A DNA stretch of 64,000 nt, taken from the NCBI RefSeq assembly GCF_000744655.1, contig NZ_JQMJ01000003.1, positions 186,001 to 250,000 on the forward strand, written 5' to 3'. Positions 37,747 to 46,256 of this stretch are shown here, one piece after another. This DNA is from Streptacidiphilus rugosus AM-16. Lineage in GTDB: Bacteria; Actinomycetota; Actinomycetes; Streptomycetales; Streptomycetaceae. Numbering within the stretch: the stretch's first letter is position 1; the number at the start of each line of letters is the position of its first letter. The position numbers and the translations under genes were made by a program. The notes under the pieces were generated by a model, which saw only the letters and a list, made by a program, of their open reading frames with translations, was not told the DNA's origin and did no database searches.

Positions 37747-39402
37747 TCAGATGCGGATGTCGACGTCGACCAGGAACGGGCCGGGGTGGTCGAGCATCCG
37801 GTCGGCGGCGGCAGCGGCCTCGCCCGGCTTCTCCAGACGCAGTCCCTCGGCGCCCAGCGCGCGGGCCAGACCGGCGAAGTCGAGCTCCGGGTGGGACAGG
37901 TCGAAGGAGGAGGGGAAGGGGTGCGCGGGGATGCCGCGCTCGCGCCAGTACTGGTCGATGTTGTCGTCCAGCAGCCGGTACTTGCGGTTGTTGCAGACCA
38001 CGAACTTGGCGCCGACGCCGTGCCGGACCGCCGTCCACAGGGCCTGGTAGGTGTACATCGAGCCGCCGTCCCCGGCGAAGCCGATGACGGTGCGCTCCGG
38101 GTGCGCCAGCTTCGCGCCCACCGCGCCGGGCAGGCCCACGCCGAGCGAGCCGCCGCGGGTCAGGTGGTAGTCGCCCGGCCGCTCGGGCGGCAGGTAGCGG
38201 CTGACCAGCGGGGAGTTGGTCAGCGCCTCGTCGAAGACGACCAGGTCGCCCCCGGTCCGCTGGGCGATCCGGTGCAGGAACAGCTCGAACGCGCTCGCGT
38301 CCGGGCCGGGCTCGGCCGCCGGCTCGGCCTGCCGCTCGGCGACGCGGGCCGCCAGCCTGCGCTCGGCCGCCGTGCGCCGGTCCTGACTCATCCGTCCCCG
38401 CAGCGCCCCGGCCAGCGCGGCCAGGGTGGCCCGCGGGTCGGCGGCGATGCCGAGGTCGACCGGATGGTTCTTGGCGATCTCGTAGGTGTTCAGGTCGACG
38501 TGGACGATCCTGGCGTCCGACCGGAACGGCGAGACCAGCTCGGGGAAGACCTCGGGGAAGACGTAGGTGCCGACGATCAGCACCGCGTCCGCCTCGCGCA
38601 CCAGTCCGGCGCTGTGCTCGCCGAACATGTGCCCGGTCATGCCGCGACGCAGCGGGTGCGAGGCGGGCAGGTTCACCTCGGAGGCGTCGACCTCCCACAC
38701 GTCCGCGCCGAGCAGCTCGGCGACCCTGGCCAACTCGGCCTGGGCGCCCGCCAGGTGCACGCCGTCGCCGACCAGCAGCAGCGGCCGCTCGGCGTCCGCG
38801 AGCAGCTCGGCCGCCGCGCCGACGGCCGCCGGGGAGGGCAGGCTGTCGGTGCGGGGCACGACGGTGGGCAGCACCGGCTCCTCGTTGGGCGCGTCCAGGA
38901 CGTCCATCGGCAGCGCGACGAAGACCGGGCCCTGCGGCGGGGTCAGCGCGATCTTGACCGCACGCCGGATGGTGCGCAGCAGGGAGGCCGGATCGGTCAC
39001 CCTGGTCGCGTACTTGGTGACCGGCTTGGCCATGGCCACCAGGTCGCAGGCCATCTGCGCGTCCATCGCGTCGAACCGCACACCCGCGTCGCCGGCCACG
39101 ACGAGCAGCGGGGTGTGTCCGCGCAGGGACTGGTAGAGCATGCCGATGCCGTTGCCCAGGCCGACGCCCGAGTGCAGCTGCAGCAGGGCCGCTCCGCCGG
39201 TGGCCCGTGCGTAGCCGTCGGCGATGCCGGCGGCCACCGTCTCCTGGAGGGAGAGGATGTAGCGGAATTCCGGGTCGAGGTCGGCGGCGTCCAGGAATCC
39301 CTGTTCCACGGTTCCCGGATTTCCGAACATGAGCCCGAGGCCGTCCGCCCGGAACTGCTCGATGAGTTTGAACTTTCCCGCCCTGGAGGCACTGGAAGTC
39401 AT
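37747..39402 (-). CDS. Thiamine-diphosphate enzyme, benzoylformate-decarboxylase/acetolactate-synthase-like
   Basis: 551 residues with three domains. PYR domain: MFGNPGTVEQGFLDAADL and LQETVAAGIADGYARATGGA, whose Glu activates the cofactor. The central domain has HSAGLVREADAVLIVGTYVF. PP domain: GDGGSMYTYQALWTAVRHG to VCNNRKYRLLDDNI, which is the GDG-x26-NN ThDP/Mg2+ site. No FAD-binding insertion typical of acetolactate synthase is evident, so a 2-oxo-acid decarboxylase of benzoylformate type is favoured. It lies 4 bp behind the first DJ-1 gene and upstream of the SnoaL trio and the GMC oxidoreductase. Together these could form a short pathway around an aldehyde intermediate. Confidence 0.9.
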   Translation of the reverse strand: MTSSASRAGKFKLIEQFRADGLGLMFGNPGTVEQGFLDAADLDPEFRYILSLQETVAAGIADGYARATGGAALLQLHSGVGLGNGIGMLYQSLRGHTPLLVVAGDAGVRFDAMDAQMACDLVAMAKPVTKYATRVTDPASLLRTIRRAVKIALTPPQGPVFVALPMDVLDAPNEEPVLPTVVPRTDSLPSPAAVGAAAELLADAERPLLLVGDGVHLAGAQAELARVAELLGADVWEVDASEVNLPASHPLRRGMTGHMFGEHSAGLVREADAVLIVGTYVFPEVFPELVSPFRSDARIVHVDLNTYEIAKNHPVDLGIAADPRATLAALAGALRGRMSQDRRTAAERRLAARVAERQAEPAAEPGPDASAFELFLHRIAQRTGGDLVVFDEALTNSPLVSRYLPPERPGDYHLTRGGSLGVGLPGAVGAKLAHPERTVIGFAGDGGSMYTYQALWTAVRHGVGAKFVVCNNRKYRLLDDNIDQYWRERGIPAHPFPSSFDLSHPELDFAGLARALGAEGLRLEKPGEAAAAADRMLDHPGPFLVDVDIRI

Positions 39403-39406
39403 TTCC

Positions 39407-40231
39407 TCACCAGCCGTACCGGGTCAGTCCGCTCTCCAGGACCTCGACGATCTTCTGCCCGGTGAGGTAGGAGTCCGGCGTCGAACGTCCGGTGACGAAC
39501 GGATAGTCGACGATCACCGAGACCGGGTGGCCGAAGTTGCCGTGGTAGGCGCCGTCGGGACCGGTCGCGTCGCGCAGGATGTACTCCAGCGGATACGGCG
39601 GCGGACCCATGACGAAATCGGTGCCGAGGAATCCGGTGCCGTCCTTGTAGTCGTACTCCTTGCAGTGCCCGGTGACGTGCTTGCCCCAGATGATGCTCTT
39701 CCTGTCGCTCCAGTCACGGGCGAAGGCCAGACAGGCGACCCCGTAGCACTCGGCCGCGACCACCTTCCCCGCCTGCCGGAAGGCCAGGATCAGGGCGTGC
39801 GCCCGCTCGTTGTTGGCGAGGTCCACGATCGGCCCGCTGCCGCCCACGATGAGCAGCGCGTCGTAGCCGGCGATGTCCTCGGCGATCTTGTCGAGGTCGC
39901 GGTGGTACTGCTCCAGCGCGGGCAGGTAGCCGGCGTCGCTCGTGTAGGGGCGCTCCGGCAGCCAGGAGCTGAGGTCGATCGGGTCGTCCAGGCGGGTGGA
40001 CGCGTCGAACTCCCGGCCCAGCTTGGCGTTCTCGGCCGAGGTCACCGAGCGGCCCAGCGGCGGGTCGATGTAGTTCTCGTCGAGACTGGGCGGGAGCGCG
40101 TGCGCCCGCTTTCCGGTCGGGGTCGCGAAGACCACGTCGTAGCCGTGGTCGTCGAACTGGGAGACCGGGCCGATCAGTTCCTCGGCCCAGTAACCGTGCT
40201 CCGAAACCAAGACCAGAATTCTCTTGCTCAT
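39407..40231 (-). CDS. DJ-1/PfpI family protein, paralogue 1 (head of the gene run)
   Basis: 274 residues from the ATG at 40231, preceded by GGGAGGG. Opening SKRILVLVSEHGYWAEELIG with the Glu, middle LLIVGGSGPIVDLANNERAH, elbow KVVAAECYGVACLAFARDW with Cys, and late DGTGFLGTDFVMGPPPYP. The length and GYWAEEL opening are like the 23086 protein and Hsp31-type members, while 34089 is shorter. It is the first gene of the 40231-19328 run and faces the receiver-TrxR gene across a 300-bp divergent region. Confidence 0.88.
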   Translation of the reverse strand: MSKRILVLVSEHGYWAEELIGPVSQFDDHGYDVVFATPTGKRAHALPPSLDENYIDPPLGRSVTSAENAKLGREFDASTRLDDPIDLSSWLPERPYTSDAGYLPALEQYHRDLDKIAEDIAGYDALLIVGGSGPIVDLANNERAHALILAFRQAGKVVAAECYGVACLAFARDWSDRKSIIWGKHVTGHCKEYDYKDGTGFLGTDFVMGPPPYPLEYILRDATGPDGAYHGNFGHPVSVIVDYPFVTGRSTPDSYLTGQKIVEVLESGLTRYGW

Positions 40232-40531
40232 CGAGCCCTCCCACGGATTTCGCACCACGGATTTCAGGCCGTGGATTTGGCGGCTGAAGGCAGGACAGTC
40301 AACGCCGGGACAGTCGACCCGAAGGCGTCCCGGCCCCCACCTACGCTGCGCCGCATCGCGATTGCCGTCAAAGGGATCGGAGGCGACTTAGTGATGTGGC
40401 GTCATTCGATGATGTTCTAAGGGGACTTCACGAAGTATGAGCGATCGTCGGCGGATATCAGGGGGATCGGACCACGGTGTCAGCCGCCCGTCTATCCTTC
40501 GAAATCCAGGCGCACCCACCAGGAGGGCTGC
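40232..40531. promoter_or_regulatory. Divergent control region between the two arms of the island
   Basis: 300 bp between the DJ-1 gene (minus) and the receiver-TrxR gene (plus). It must hold promoters for both, yet I could not assign convincing -35/-10 pairs. Searching the minus strand for a SigB-like GTTT-N-GGGTAY pair gave none. It contains two near-repeats of GGGACAGTCGAC type (40295-40320) and a short ORF with a strong ribosome binding site (40391-40420). Confidence 0.45.
40391..40420 (+). CDS. Possible 9-codon leader peptide
   Basis: GGAGG at 40379-40383 stands 7 nt before a GTG (40391) that opens VMWRHSMMF and stops at TAA (40418-40420). An ATG is the second codon. It lies 111 nt upstream of the receiver-TrxR start in the same direction. 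The strong ribosome binding site in front of a stop-terminated nonapeptide suggests a leader peptide, but it may be chance. Confidence 0.3.
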   Translation: MMWRHSMMF

Positions 40532-42238
40532 ATGAGCCGGGGATCGAGGGAGCCCGACCCGCCCGAGGGCGAACCCAAACCGGTCATCCTTGCCGTGGAC
40601 GACGACCCACAGGTGCTCAGAGCGATCCGCCGCGACCTGCGCAGGGCGTATGCGGACCGGTACCGGATCCTCACCGTCGGCTCCAGCAAGGAGGCGATGC
40701 GCGCGCTCGACCAGTTGGACGAGCGGCGGCAGGAGCCTGCCCTGTTCCTGGTGGACCAGCGGATGCCGGAGATCACCGGCGTCCAGTTCCTGGTCGAGGC
40801 GCTGGCCAGGTTCCCCGGCTCGCGCCGGGTGCTGCTGACGGCCTACGCCGAGTTGGAGACCGCGCTCACCGGGATCAACCACTCCCATCTCGACCACTAC
40901 CTGCTCAAGCCCTGGGGCCCACCGGAGGAACTGCTCTACCCGGTCCTCGACCGGCTGCTCGACGAGTGGTCGACCGGCCGCCGCCCCACGCGGCGCAGGA
41001 TCGAGGTCGTCGGGCACGCCTCCTCCCCCGCCACCAGGGCCGTGCGCGACTTCCTGACCCGCAACGGGAGACCGTACCGGCTGCGCGACCCGCTGAAGGC
41101 CCCGCACGACCCCGCGACCGGCCGGCTGCTGGCCCGCGCGAACGGGGCGGCGCTGCCGCTGGTGGCCCTGCTCGACGGCGAGGTGCTCTCCGCCCCCGAC
41201 GAGGGGGAACTCGCCGAACGCCTGGGCCGGGGCGAGGCGTCGGTGCTGCCGCATTACGAGTGCGTCATCGTCGGCGCGGGCCCGGCCGGTCTGGCCGCCG
41301 CCGTCTACGCCGCCTCGGACGGGCTGCGCACCCTCGTCCTGGACGCGGTCAGCCCCGGCGGCCAGGCCGAATGCGCCGGGCACATCGAGAACCACCTGGG
41401 CTTTCCCTCCGGGCTCTCCGGCCGGGAGCTGGCCCGCCGGGCCTCGGTGCAGGCGCTGGGTCTCGGGGCCGAGCTGCTCTGCCCGGCCGAGGTGGTCGCC
41501 CTGCGCAGGGACGACCCCGCGAAGATCCTCACCCTGGCCGACGGCTCGGAGGCGAGCGCCGAGACGGTGCTGCTCTGCCCCGGAGCCAGCTACAACCGGC
41601 TCGACGCACCGGGCGCCGAGCGCTTCGAGGGCGTGGGGCTCTACTACGGCCTGGCCAACACCGAGACCCAGGCCTGTCTGGGCCTGCAGGTCTTCGTGGT
41701 CGGCGGCGCGAACACGGCGGGGCTGGCCGCGATCCGGCTGGCCAAGTACGCCGCCGAGGTCACCCTGCTGGTCCGCGGCGACTCGCTGCTCCCCAAGATG
41801 TCGCCCTACCTGGTGGACGAGATCGAGCGCACCCCCAACATCGTGGTCCGGCTGGGCGCCACCGTAAGGGAGCTGCTCGGCGGGGAACGGCTGGAGCGGA
41901 TCGTCGTCCACGACGCCTCGACCGGGCGGCTGAGCCAGGAGGAGACCGGTTTCCTCTTCCTGTTCATCGGCGCCCGCCCGCACACCGACTGGCTGGAGGA
42001 CGTGGTGGAGAGGGACGCCCACGGGTTCGTGCTGACCGGTTCCGACCTGGTGGCCAACGGCGGCGAGGTGCCCAGCGAGTGGAGCCTGGAGCGCGCCCCC
42101 TATCCGCTGGAGACCAGCGTCCCCGGGGTGTTCGCCGCCGGCGACGCGAGAGCCCAGTCGGTGAAGCGGGTCGCCGCCGGCCTGGGCGAGGGCTCGATGG
42201 CCGCGGCGCTGATCCAGCGCTACCGCGTCACAGGCTGA
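40532..42238 (+). CDS. Response-regulator receiver fused to glutaredoxin-like and thioredoxin-reductase-like domains
   Basis: 568 residues, ATG preceded by AGGAGG. Residues 17-140 are a receiver: DDD (23-25), phospho-acceptor Asp75 in FLVDQRMPEITG, Thr103, Lys126 in LLKPW. Residues 155-232 resemble a glutaredoxin fold without Cys (EVVGHASSPATRAVRDFLTR). From 242, a FAD/NAD flavoprotein: YECVIVGAGPAGLAAAVYAA, SPGGQAECAGHIENHLGFPS, VFVVGGANTAGLAAIRLAK and VFAAGDARAQSVKRVAAGLG. The redox CxxC of thioredoxin reductase is absent (YYGLANTETQAC in its place), so it cannot act as a classic disulfide reductase. Phosphorylation probably controls a flavin redox output. Likely partner: the kinase at 13767. 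Confidence 0.92.
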   Translation: MSRGSREPDPPEGEPKPVILAVDDDPQVLRAIRRDLRRAYADRYRILTVGSSKEAMRALDQLDERRQEPALFLVDQRMPEITGVQFLVEALARFPGSRRVLLTAYAELETALTGINHSHLDHYLLKPWGPPEELLYPVLDRLLDEWSTGRRPTRRRIEVVGHASSPATRAVRDFLTRNGRPYRLRDPLKAPHDPATGRLLARANGAALPLVALLDGEVLSAPDEGELAERLGRGEASVLPHYECVIVGAGPAGLAAAVYAASDGLRTLVLDAVSPGGQAECAGHIENHLGFPSGLSGRELARRASVQALGLGAELLCPAEVVALRRDDPAKILTLADGSEASAETVLLCPGASYNRLDAPGAERFEGVGLYYGLANTETQACLGLQVFVVGGANTAGLAAIRLAKYAAEVTLLVRGDSLLPKMSPYLVDEIERTPNIVVRLGATVRELLGGERLERIVVHDASTGRLSQEETGFLFLFIGARPHTDWLEDVVERDAHGFVLTGSDLVANGGEVPSEWSLERAPYPLETSVPGVFAAGDARAQSVKRVAAGLGEGSMAAALIQRYRVTG

Positions 42239-42304
42239 GCCTCCCGTACGTCATCCGTATCGGGCGAGTACGACCGAAGCGGTTGCGTCGACAGCCGCAA
42301 CAAC

Positions 42305-42318
42305 GTAATCATGATTAC
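42305..42318. promoter_or_regulatory. 14-bp palindrome upstream of the ABM-haemoglobin genes
   Basis: GTAATCATGATTAC is a perfect palindrome in an A+T-rich patch of the 160-bp gap, about 80 bp before the ABM start. Its position suits a repressor or activator site for the two-gene unit. The cognate regulator is unknown. Confidence 0.45.
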
Positions 42319-42398
42319 AGACTCTCACTCACTATCCCGGTTCGGACCGAATCAGCCGGAACCGACCGGTCGGCACCGATGAGCAAGGGGTTGCATCC

Positions 42399-42734
42399 GT
42401 GACATCCACCGTCGAGTACATCCGCTACCGCATCGCCGCCGAGGGACACGACGCCTTCCTCGCCGGGTACCGCAAGGCCGCCGAGTCCCTGGCCGCCGCG
42501 CCGCAGTGCATCGACTACGAGCTGAGCCGCTGCGAGGAGGAGCCGGACCGCTACATCCTGCGGATCCGCTGGACCTCCGTGCAGGACCACATCGACGGCT
42601 TCCGCAAGGGCGAGCACTTCCCCGCCTTCTTCGCGGCGGTCAAGCCGTTCTTCAACGGCATCGAGGAGATGCAGCACTACACCGTCACCGACGTCGTGGG
42701 CATCGGCAAGGCGGCGGGAGAGGAGCAGTCATGA
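42399..42734 (+). CDS. Antibiotic biosynthesis monooxygenase (ABM) family protein
   Basis: 111 residues, ferredoxin-like ABM fold: TVEYIRYRIAAEGHDAFLAG, ESLAAAPQCIDYELSRCEEE, DRYILRIRWTSVQDHIDGFR and FPAFFAAVKPFFNGIEEMQH. Members oxidise quinols or degrade haem; catalytic Asn/Trp residues of haem-degrading IsdG types are not evident. GTG at 42399 with AAGGGG upstream. Its stop overlaps the start of the globin gene (ATGA), so the two are cotranslated, and it may handle haem or an oxidation product with the globin. Confidence 0.85.
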   Translation: MTSTVEYIRYRIAAEGHDAFLAGYRKAAESLAAAPQCIDYELSRCEEEPDRYILRIRWTSVQDHIDGFRKGEHFPAFFAAVKPFFNGIEEMQHYTVTDVVGIGKAAGEEQS

Positions 42735-43213
42735 GCGAGCAGACGAAGAGCACGCCGAGCATCCTGGAGTGGGTCGGCGGGCTGGAGGCGCTGCAGGAGC
42801 TCACCAAGGTCTTCTACGGCCACGTGATGAAGGACCCGCTGCTCGCGCCGGTCTTCGCGGGCATGGACGAGGAGCACCCCAAGCACGTCGCGCTCTGGCT
42901 GGCCGAGGTCTTCGGCGGCGAGCGCGCCTACAGCGAGAACCGCGGCGGACATCCGCACATGGCCAGCCGGCACCTCGGCCGTCACATCACCGAGGAGCAG
43001 CGCAAGCAGTGGACGCGGCTGCTCGCCGACACCGCCGACGAGGTGGGCCTGCCCACCGACCCCGAGTTCCGCGCGGTCTTCCTCTACTACATCGAGTGGG
43101 GCAGCCGGATGGCGCTGGTCTACTCCGGCGACAACCCGCCTCCGATCGACGCGGCCGACGTGCCGGTCTGGGGCTGGGGCCAGACACCGCCCTGGCAGCC
43201 GGCCTCGGAGTGA
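42731..43213 (+). CDS. Group II truncated haemoglobin
   Basis: 160 residues, a 2-on-2 globin with extensions. [20 protein letters not shown] covers helices [22 protein letters not shown] covers C-E and has group II features, [13 protein letters not shown] carries the proximal His region, and [13 protein letters not shown] and WGWGQTPPW close the protein; Trp-rich ends are usual in GlbO proteins. Bacterial group II haemoglobins bind O2 and are linked to oxygen, NO or peroxide chemistry. Coupled to the ABM gene. Confidence 0.93.
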   Translation: MSEQTKSTPSILEWVGGLEALQELTKVFYGHVMKDPLLAPVFAGMDEEHPKHVALWLAEVFGGERAYSENRGGHPHMASRHLGRHITEEQRKQWTRLLADTADEVGLPTDPEFRAVFLYYIEWGSRMALVYSGDNPPPIDAADVPVWGWGQTPPWQPASE

Positions 43214-43259
43214 GTACCCGGGTGCCCGCCGCACCGCCAGCCAAGTCTTGGAGCAGGTC

Positions 43260-44303
43260 ATGCCACGGATGAGCACTGAGCAGCAGCCGGCCGTGATCGA
43301 CGGATTCGTCGGTCCCTGGGAGTTCCTCGACAACTCCTTCCCGGTGCCGGTCCACCTCGACGGCCGCAGGTACCCCTCGGTCGCCCACGCCCTGGCGGCC
43401 TCCCGGGCCACCGAGAGGGCGGACTGGGAGGAGACCAAGGTGGCGGTCGTCCGCCGGCTGGTCGAGGAGAAGTTCCGGGACCCTGAGCTGCGCGCCCGGC
43501 TGCTGGCCACCGGCGGCGCCGAACTGGTCGCCGACGAGGCGGACACCTTCTGGGGCGGATGCAGCGGCAAGGGCCAGAACAGCATGGGCCTGATCCTGAT
43601 GGCGGTCCGCGCCGAGGCCAGGCGGCAGTCGGAGCCGGGCTCCGCGCCGCAGCCCCAGGCCGAGGCCCTGGGCGAGTCGGGCGGCGGCGCGCTCGACTGC
43701 GCGGCCCGCGCGCTGATACCCACGGTGCACGGGTCGTTCACCGCCTGGGGCTACCGCGGCGTCCTCCAGGGCGAGGAACAGGTCGCCCTGACCCTGGGGC
43801 CGATCCGCGGCCAGGAGCGGCTGCTGGTCCGGGTCCACTCCGAGTGCCTCACCGGCGAGGCCTGGGGCTCCCTGCGCTGCGACTGCGGACCGCAGCTCGA
43901 CGCCGCGATGGCGGCGGTGGCGGCGGAGGGCGCGGGCGTCATCCTCTACCTGCGCGGGCACGAGGGCCGCGGCATCGGCCTGCTGGCCAAGCTGCGCGCC
44001 TACGCGCTGCAGGACGCGGGCTTCGACACGGTGGACGCCAACTCGGCGCTCGGCCTGCCGGCGGACGCCAGGGACTACCGGATGGCGGCGCAGATCCTGA
44101 CGGACCTCGGGGTCCGCTCGATCCGGCTGCTCTCCAACAACCCCGACAAGGTGGAGTCGCTGACCCGCTTCGGCATCGACGTGGTGGAGCGGGTACCGCT
44201 CTACGTCACGCCGACCGCGCACAGCATCGCCTACTTGCGCACCAAGCGGGACCGGATGGGCCACGACCTGCCCGAGCTGGGCGTCGCCGGCAGAGCGTCC
44301 TGA
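43260..44303 (+). CDS. ribA: NADAR (riboflavin-intermediate N-glycosidase) fused to GTP cyclohydrolase II
   Basis: 347 residues; the ATG at 43260 has GGAG 6 nt upstream, better than the TTG at 43248. Residues about 5-118 are a NADAR/COG3236 domain: [20 protein letters not shown], then [20 protein letters not shown]. These domains cut unstable riboflavin precursors. Residues about 150-340 are Rib[21 protein letters not shown] with three zinc Cys, [26 protein letters not shown] and [13 protein letters not shown]. It opens the riboflavin path from GTP. No ribB, ribE or ribH gene is present here, so this is an accessory copy that could boost flavin for the island's flavoenzymes. Confidence 0.93.
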   Translation: MPRMSTEQQPAVIDGFVGPWEFLDNSFPVPVHLDGRRYPSVAHALAASRATERADWEETKVAVVRRLVEEKFRDPELRARLLATGGAELVADEADTFWGGCSGKGQNSMGLILMAVRAEARRQSEPGSAPQPQAEALGESGGGALDCAARALIPTVHGSFTAWGYRGVLQGEEQVALTLGPIRGQERLLVRVHSECLTGEAWGSLRCDCGPQLDAAMAAVAAEGAGVILYLRGHEGRGIGLLAKLRAYALQDAGFDTVDANSALGLPADARDYRMAAQILTDLGVRSIRLLSNNPDKVESLTRFGIDVVERVPLYVTPTAHSIAYLRTKRDRMGHDLPELGVAGRAS

Positions 44304-44316
44304 CGGGCGGGCGACC

Positions 44317-45306
44317 GTGCTTCTGGACAGCTTCGGCAGACGTGCGGTCGACCTGCGGGTCTCGCTGACCGACCGCTGCAACCTGCGCTGCGGCTACTGC
44401 ATGCCGGCCGAGGGCCTGCCCTGGCTCCCCAAGGCCGAGCTGCTGACCGACGCCGAGCTGGTCCGGCTGATGGACCTGGCCGTGACCGCGCTCGGCGTCC
44501 GCGAGATCCGCTTCACCGGCGGCGAACCACTGCTGCGGCCCGGCCTGGCCGGGCTCGTCGCGGCGTGCGCGGCGCTCACGCCGCGACCGGAGCTGTCCCT
44601 GACCACCAACGGCCTCGGCCTCGCCCGCCTGGCGGCGCCGCTGCGCGAGGCCGGTCTCGACCGGGTCAACGTCTCGCTGGACACCCTGGACCCCGTCGTG
44701 TTCCACCGTCTGACGCGACGCGACCGGCACGCCGACGTGCTGGCCGGCCTCGCGGCGGCGGAGACGGCGGGGCTCCGCCCGGTGAAGCTGAACGCGGTGC
44801 TGATGCGCGGCGTCAACGAGGGCGAGGCGGCGGGCCTGCTGGAGTGGTGCCTGGAGCGGGGCTACGAGCTGCGCTTCATCGAGCAGATGCCGTTGGACGC
44901 GCAGCGCGGCTGGGACCGCGAGGCGATGGTCTCCGCCGAGGAGATCCACGCGATGCTCGCGCAGCGCTTCACGCTGACCCCGGAACCGCGAGGGGCACGG
45001 GGATCGGCCCCGGCGGAACGCTGGCTCGTGGACGGGGGCCCGGCGCGGGTGGGCATCATCGCCAGCGTCACCCGCCCGTTCTGCCGCGCCTGCGACCGCA
45101 CCCGCCTCACCGCCGACGGCCAGGTCCGCGACTGCCTCTTCGCCTCCGAGGAGACCGACCTGCGCGGCGCGCTGCGCGCGGGCGCGGACGACGCGGAGCT
45201 CGCCGCGCTGTGGCGCACCGCCATGTGGGGCAAGAAGGCAGCGGCCGGGATCGGTGAGCCGTCCTTCGCCCAACCGTCCCGGCCGATGTCCTCGATCGGC
45301 GGCTGA
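44317..45306 (+). CDS. moaA: GTP 3',8-cyclase
   Basis: 329 residues, radical SAM enzyme of the first step of molybdenum cofactor synthesis. N-terminal cluster motif [13 protein letters not shown] (CxxxCxxC); GGEPLLRPG for SAM; C-terminal cluster [20 protein letters not shown]; and the terminal Gly-Gly (MSSIGG) needed for activity. GTG at 44317, 13 bp behind the NADAR-RibA gene, so cotranscribed. Both enzymes use GTP. MoaA here can feed the three-subunit hydroxylase of the island together with XdhC. Confidence 0.96.
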   Translation: MLLDSFGRRAVDLRVSLTDRCNLRCGYCMPAEGLPWLPKAELLTDAELVRLMDLAVTALGVREIRFTGGEPLLRPGLAGLVAACAALTPRPELSLTTNGLGLARLAAPLREAGLDRVNVSLDTLDPVVFHRLTRRDRHADVLAGLAAAETAGLRPVKLNAVLMRGVNEGEAAGLLEWCLERGYELRFIEQMPLDAQRGWDREAMVSAEEIHAMLAQRFTLTPEPRGARGSAPAERWLVDGGPARVGIIASVTRPFCRACDRTRLTADGQVRDCLFASEETDLRGALRAGADDAELAALWRTAMWGKKAAAGIGEPSFAQPSRPMSSIGG

Positions 45307-45318
45307 CCCCCGCCCCTG

Positions 45319-45336
45319 CCGCGCCCTCAGGCGCGG
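45319..45336. terminator. Bidirectional terminator between moaA and the propeller gene
   Basis: CCGCGCC (45319-45325) and GGCGCGG (45330-45336) with a CTCA loop, extended by CCCGCC/GGCGGG outside. It lies between convergent genes, 12 bp after the moaA stop, and overlaps the end of the other gene. Confidence 0.6.
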
Positions 45337-46256
45337 TAGGCGGGCAGCCCCTTGAAGGTCGAGAAGCGGACCGGGCCGCTGCTGCCGCGGTCGCCCATGG
45401 TGTAGACGCCGTTCGGGGTACGGAAGGCGATGGTCCTGCCGTCCGGCGAGAAGGCCGGCTCGGTGCAGTCGACGGTGGTGTGCGGGGTGAGGTCCCGCAG
45501 CACCTCCTTGCCCGTCGCGGCGGTCCAGCTGTTCTCGAAGAGGTGGTCGCGGCCCGCGACCGAGCGGACGAACACGACCTCGAACTCGCCGGGCGTGCTC
45601 AGCAGCGCGGGCTCGGAGCCCCTGAACATCGCGTCGCCCTGCTGCCGGAGGTAGTCGTCGTGGATGTAGACCTCGCCGGTGTGCGGGTTGTCGTAGACGA
45701 TCTCGCCGCCGCCCCGGGCCGCGTTCGGCCAGACGTTGCCGGTCTGCGGGACGTCGGGCCCGCCGAAGTTGCCGGACAGCGGCACCGCGGTGGGCGTGCT
45801 CAGGCGCCCGGTGGCCGGAACACTCTCCAGGCGGGTCACTCCGTGCTTCGCGGCCACGAAGATCAGCTGTGCCTTCGCCGCCGGGTCGCCGTAGTGGGCC
45901 GGCGGGACCACCCAGGTCGGGTGGGACCAGGTCTGCCCGCCGGGGTTCTTCGCCACCACGACCCGGCCGCGGCCGTCCGGGCCGGCGACGTCGAGGTCGC
46001 CCCGACCGTCGACGAACACGGCCTTCGTGCCGGTCGGGTTCCAGGCCAGGTCGCGCACGTCGGTGTGGAAGTCCACCCAGGAGCCGTTCTCCAGCACCCA
46101 GGGGCTGCCGTTGCTGATGGTCAGACCGGTGCGGGGCCCGACCGGCGGGCCGGCGGAGCGCGCCGGGGCGGCGACGGCCAGGGTGGGCGCGAGGGCCGCG
46201 GCGGTCGCCGCCACGGCGACGGCGACGGCGATGAAGCTGCGACGACGAACGGACAT
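45327..46256 (-). CDS. Secreted beta-propeller (TolB/PD40-like) protein
   Basis: 309 residues from the ATG at 46256. Signal peptide: SVRRRSFIAVAVAVAATAAA then an Ala-rich stretch and likely cleavage after AVAAPA. The mature part has WD40-like/PD40 blades: VRDLAWNPTGTKAVFVDGRG, GEIVYDNPHTGEVYIHD and CTEPAFSPDGRTIAFRTPNG. Such proteins fold as beta-propellers outside the cell and bind partners; no enzyme motif is seen. It is at the high-coordinate border of the island and stands alone. Confidence 0.82.
   Translation of the reverse strand: MSVRRRSFIAVAVAVAATAAALAPTLAVAAPARSAGPPVGPRTGLTISNGSPWVLENGSWVDFHTDVRDLAWNPTGTKAVFVDGRGDLDVAGPDGRGRVVVAKNPGGQTWSHPTWVVPPAHYGDPAAKAQLIFVAAKHGVTRLESVPATGRLSTPTAVPLSGNFGGPDVPQTGNVWPNAARGGGEIVYDNPHTGEVYIHDDYLRQQGDAMFRGSEPALLSTPGEFEVVFVRSVAGRDHLFENSWTAATGKEVLRDLTPHTTVDCTEPAFSPDGRTIAFRTPNGVYTMGDRGSSGPVRFSTFKGLPAYRA

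Noticed and set aside
40232..40531. SigB-type stress promoter at the head of the gene run
   Set aside because: I looked for GTTT followed by GGGTAY on the minus strand because of the partner-switch genes, and found no acceptable match.
40532..42238. Functional thioredoxin reductase (trxB)
   Set aside because: The CxxC redox pair is absent and the NAD(P) loop is GGANTA. Only the flavoprotein fold is retained.
34699..45306. Secondary-metabolite gene cluster (SnoaL, ABM and oxidoreductase genes)
   Set aside because: There is no polyketide, peptide or terpene core enzyme, and the SnoaL and ABM proteins lie among glucan, globin and cofactor genes.
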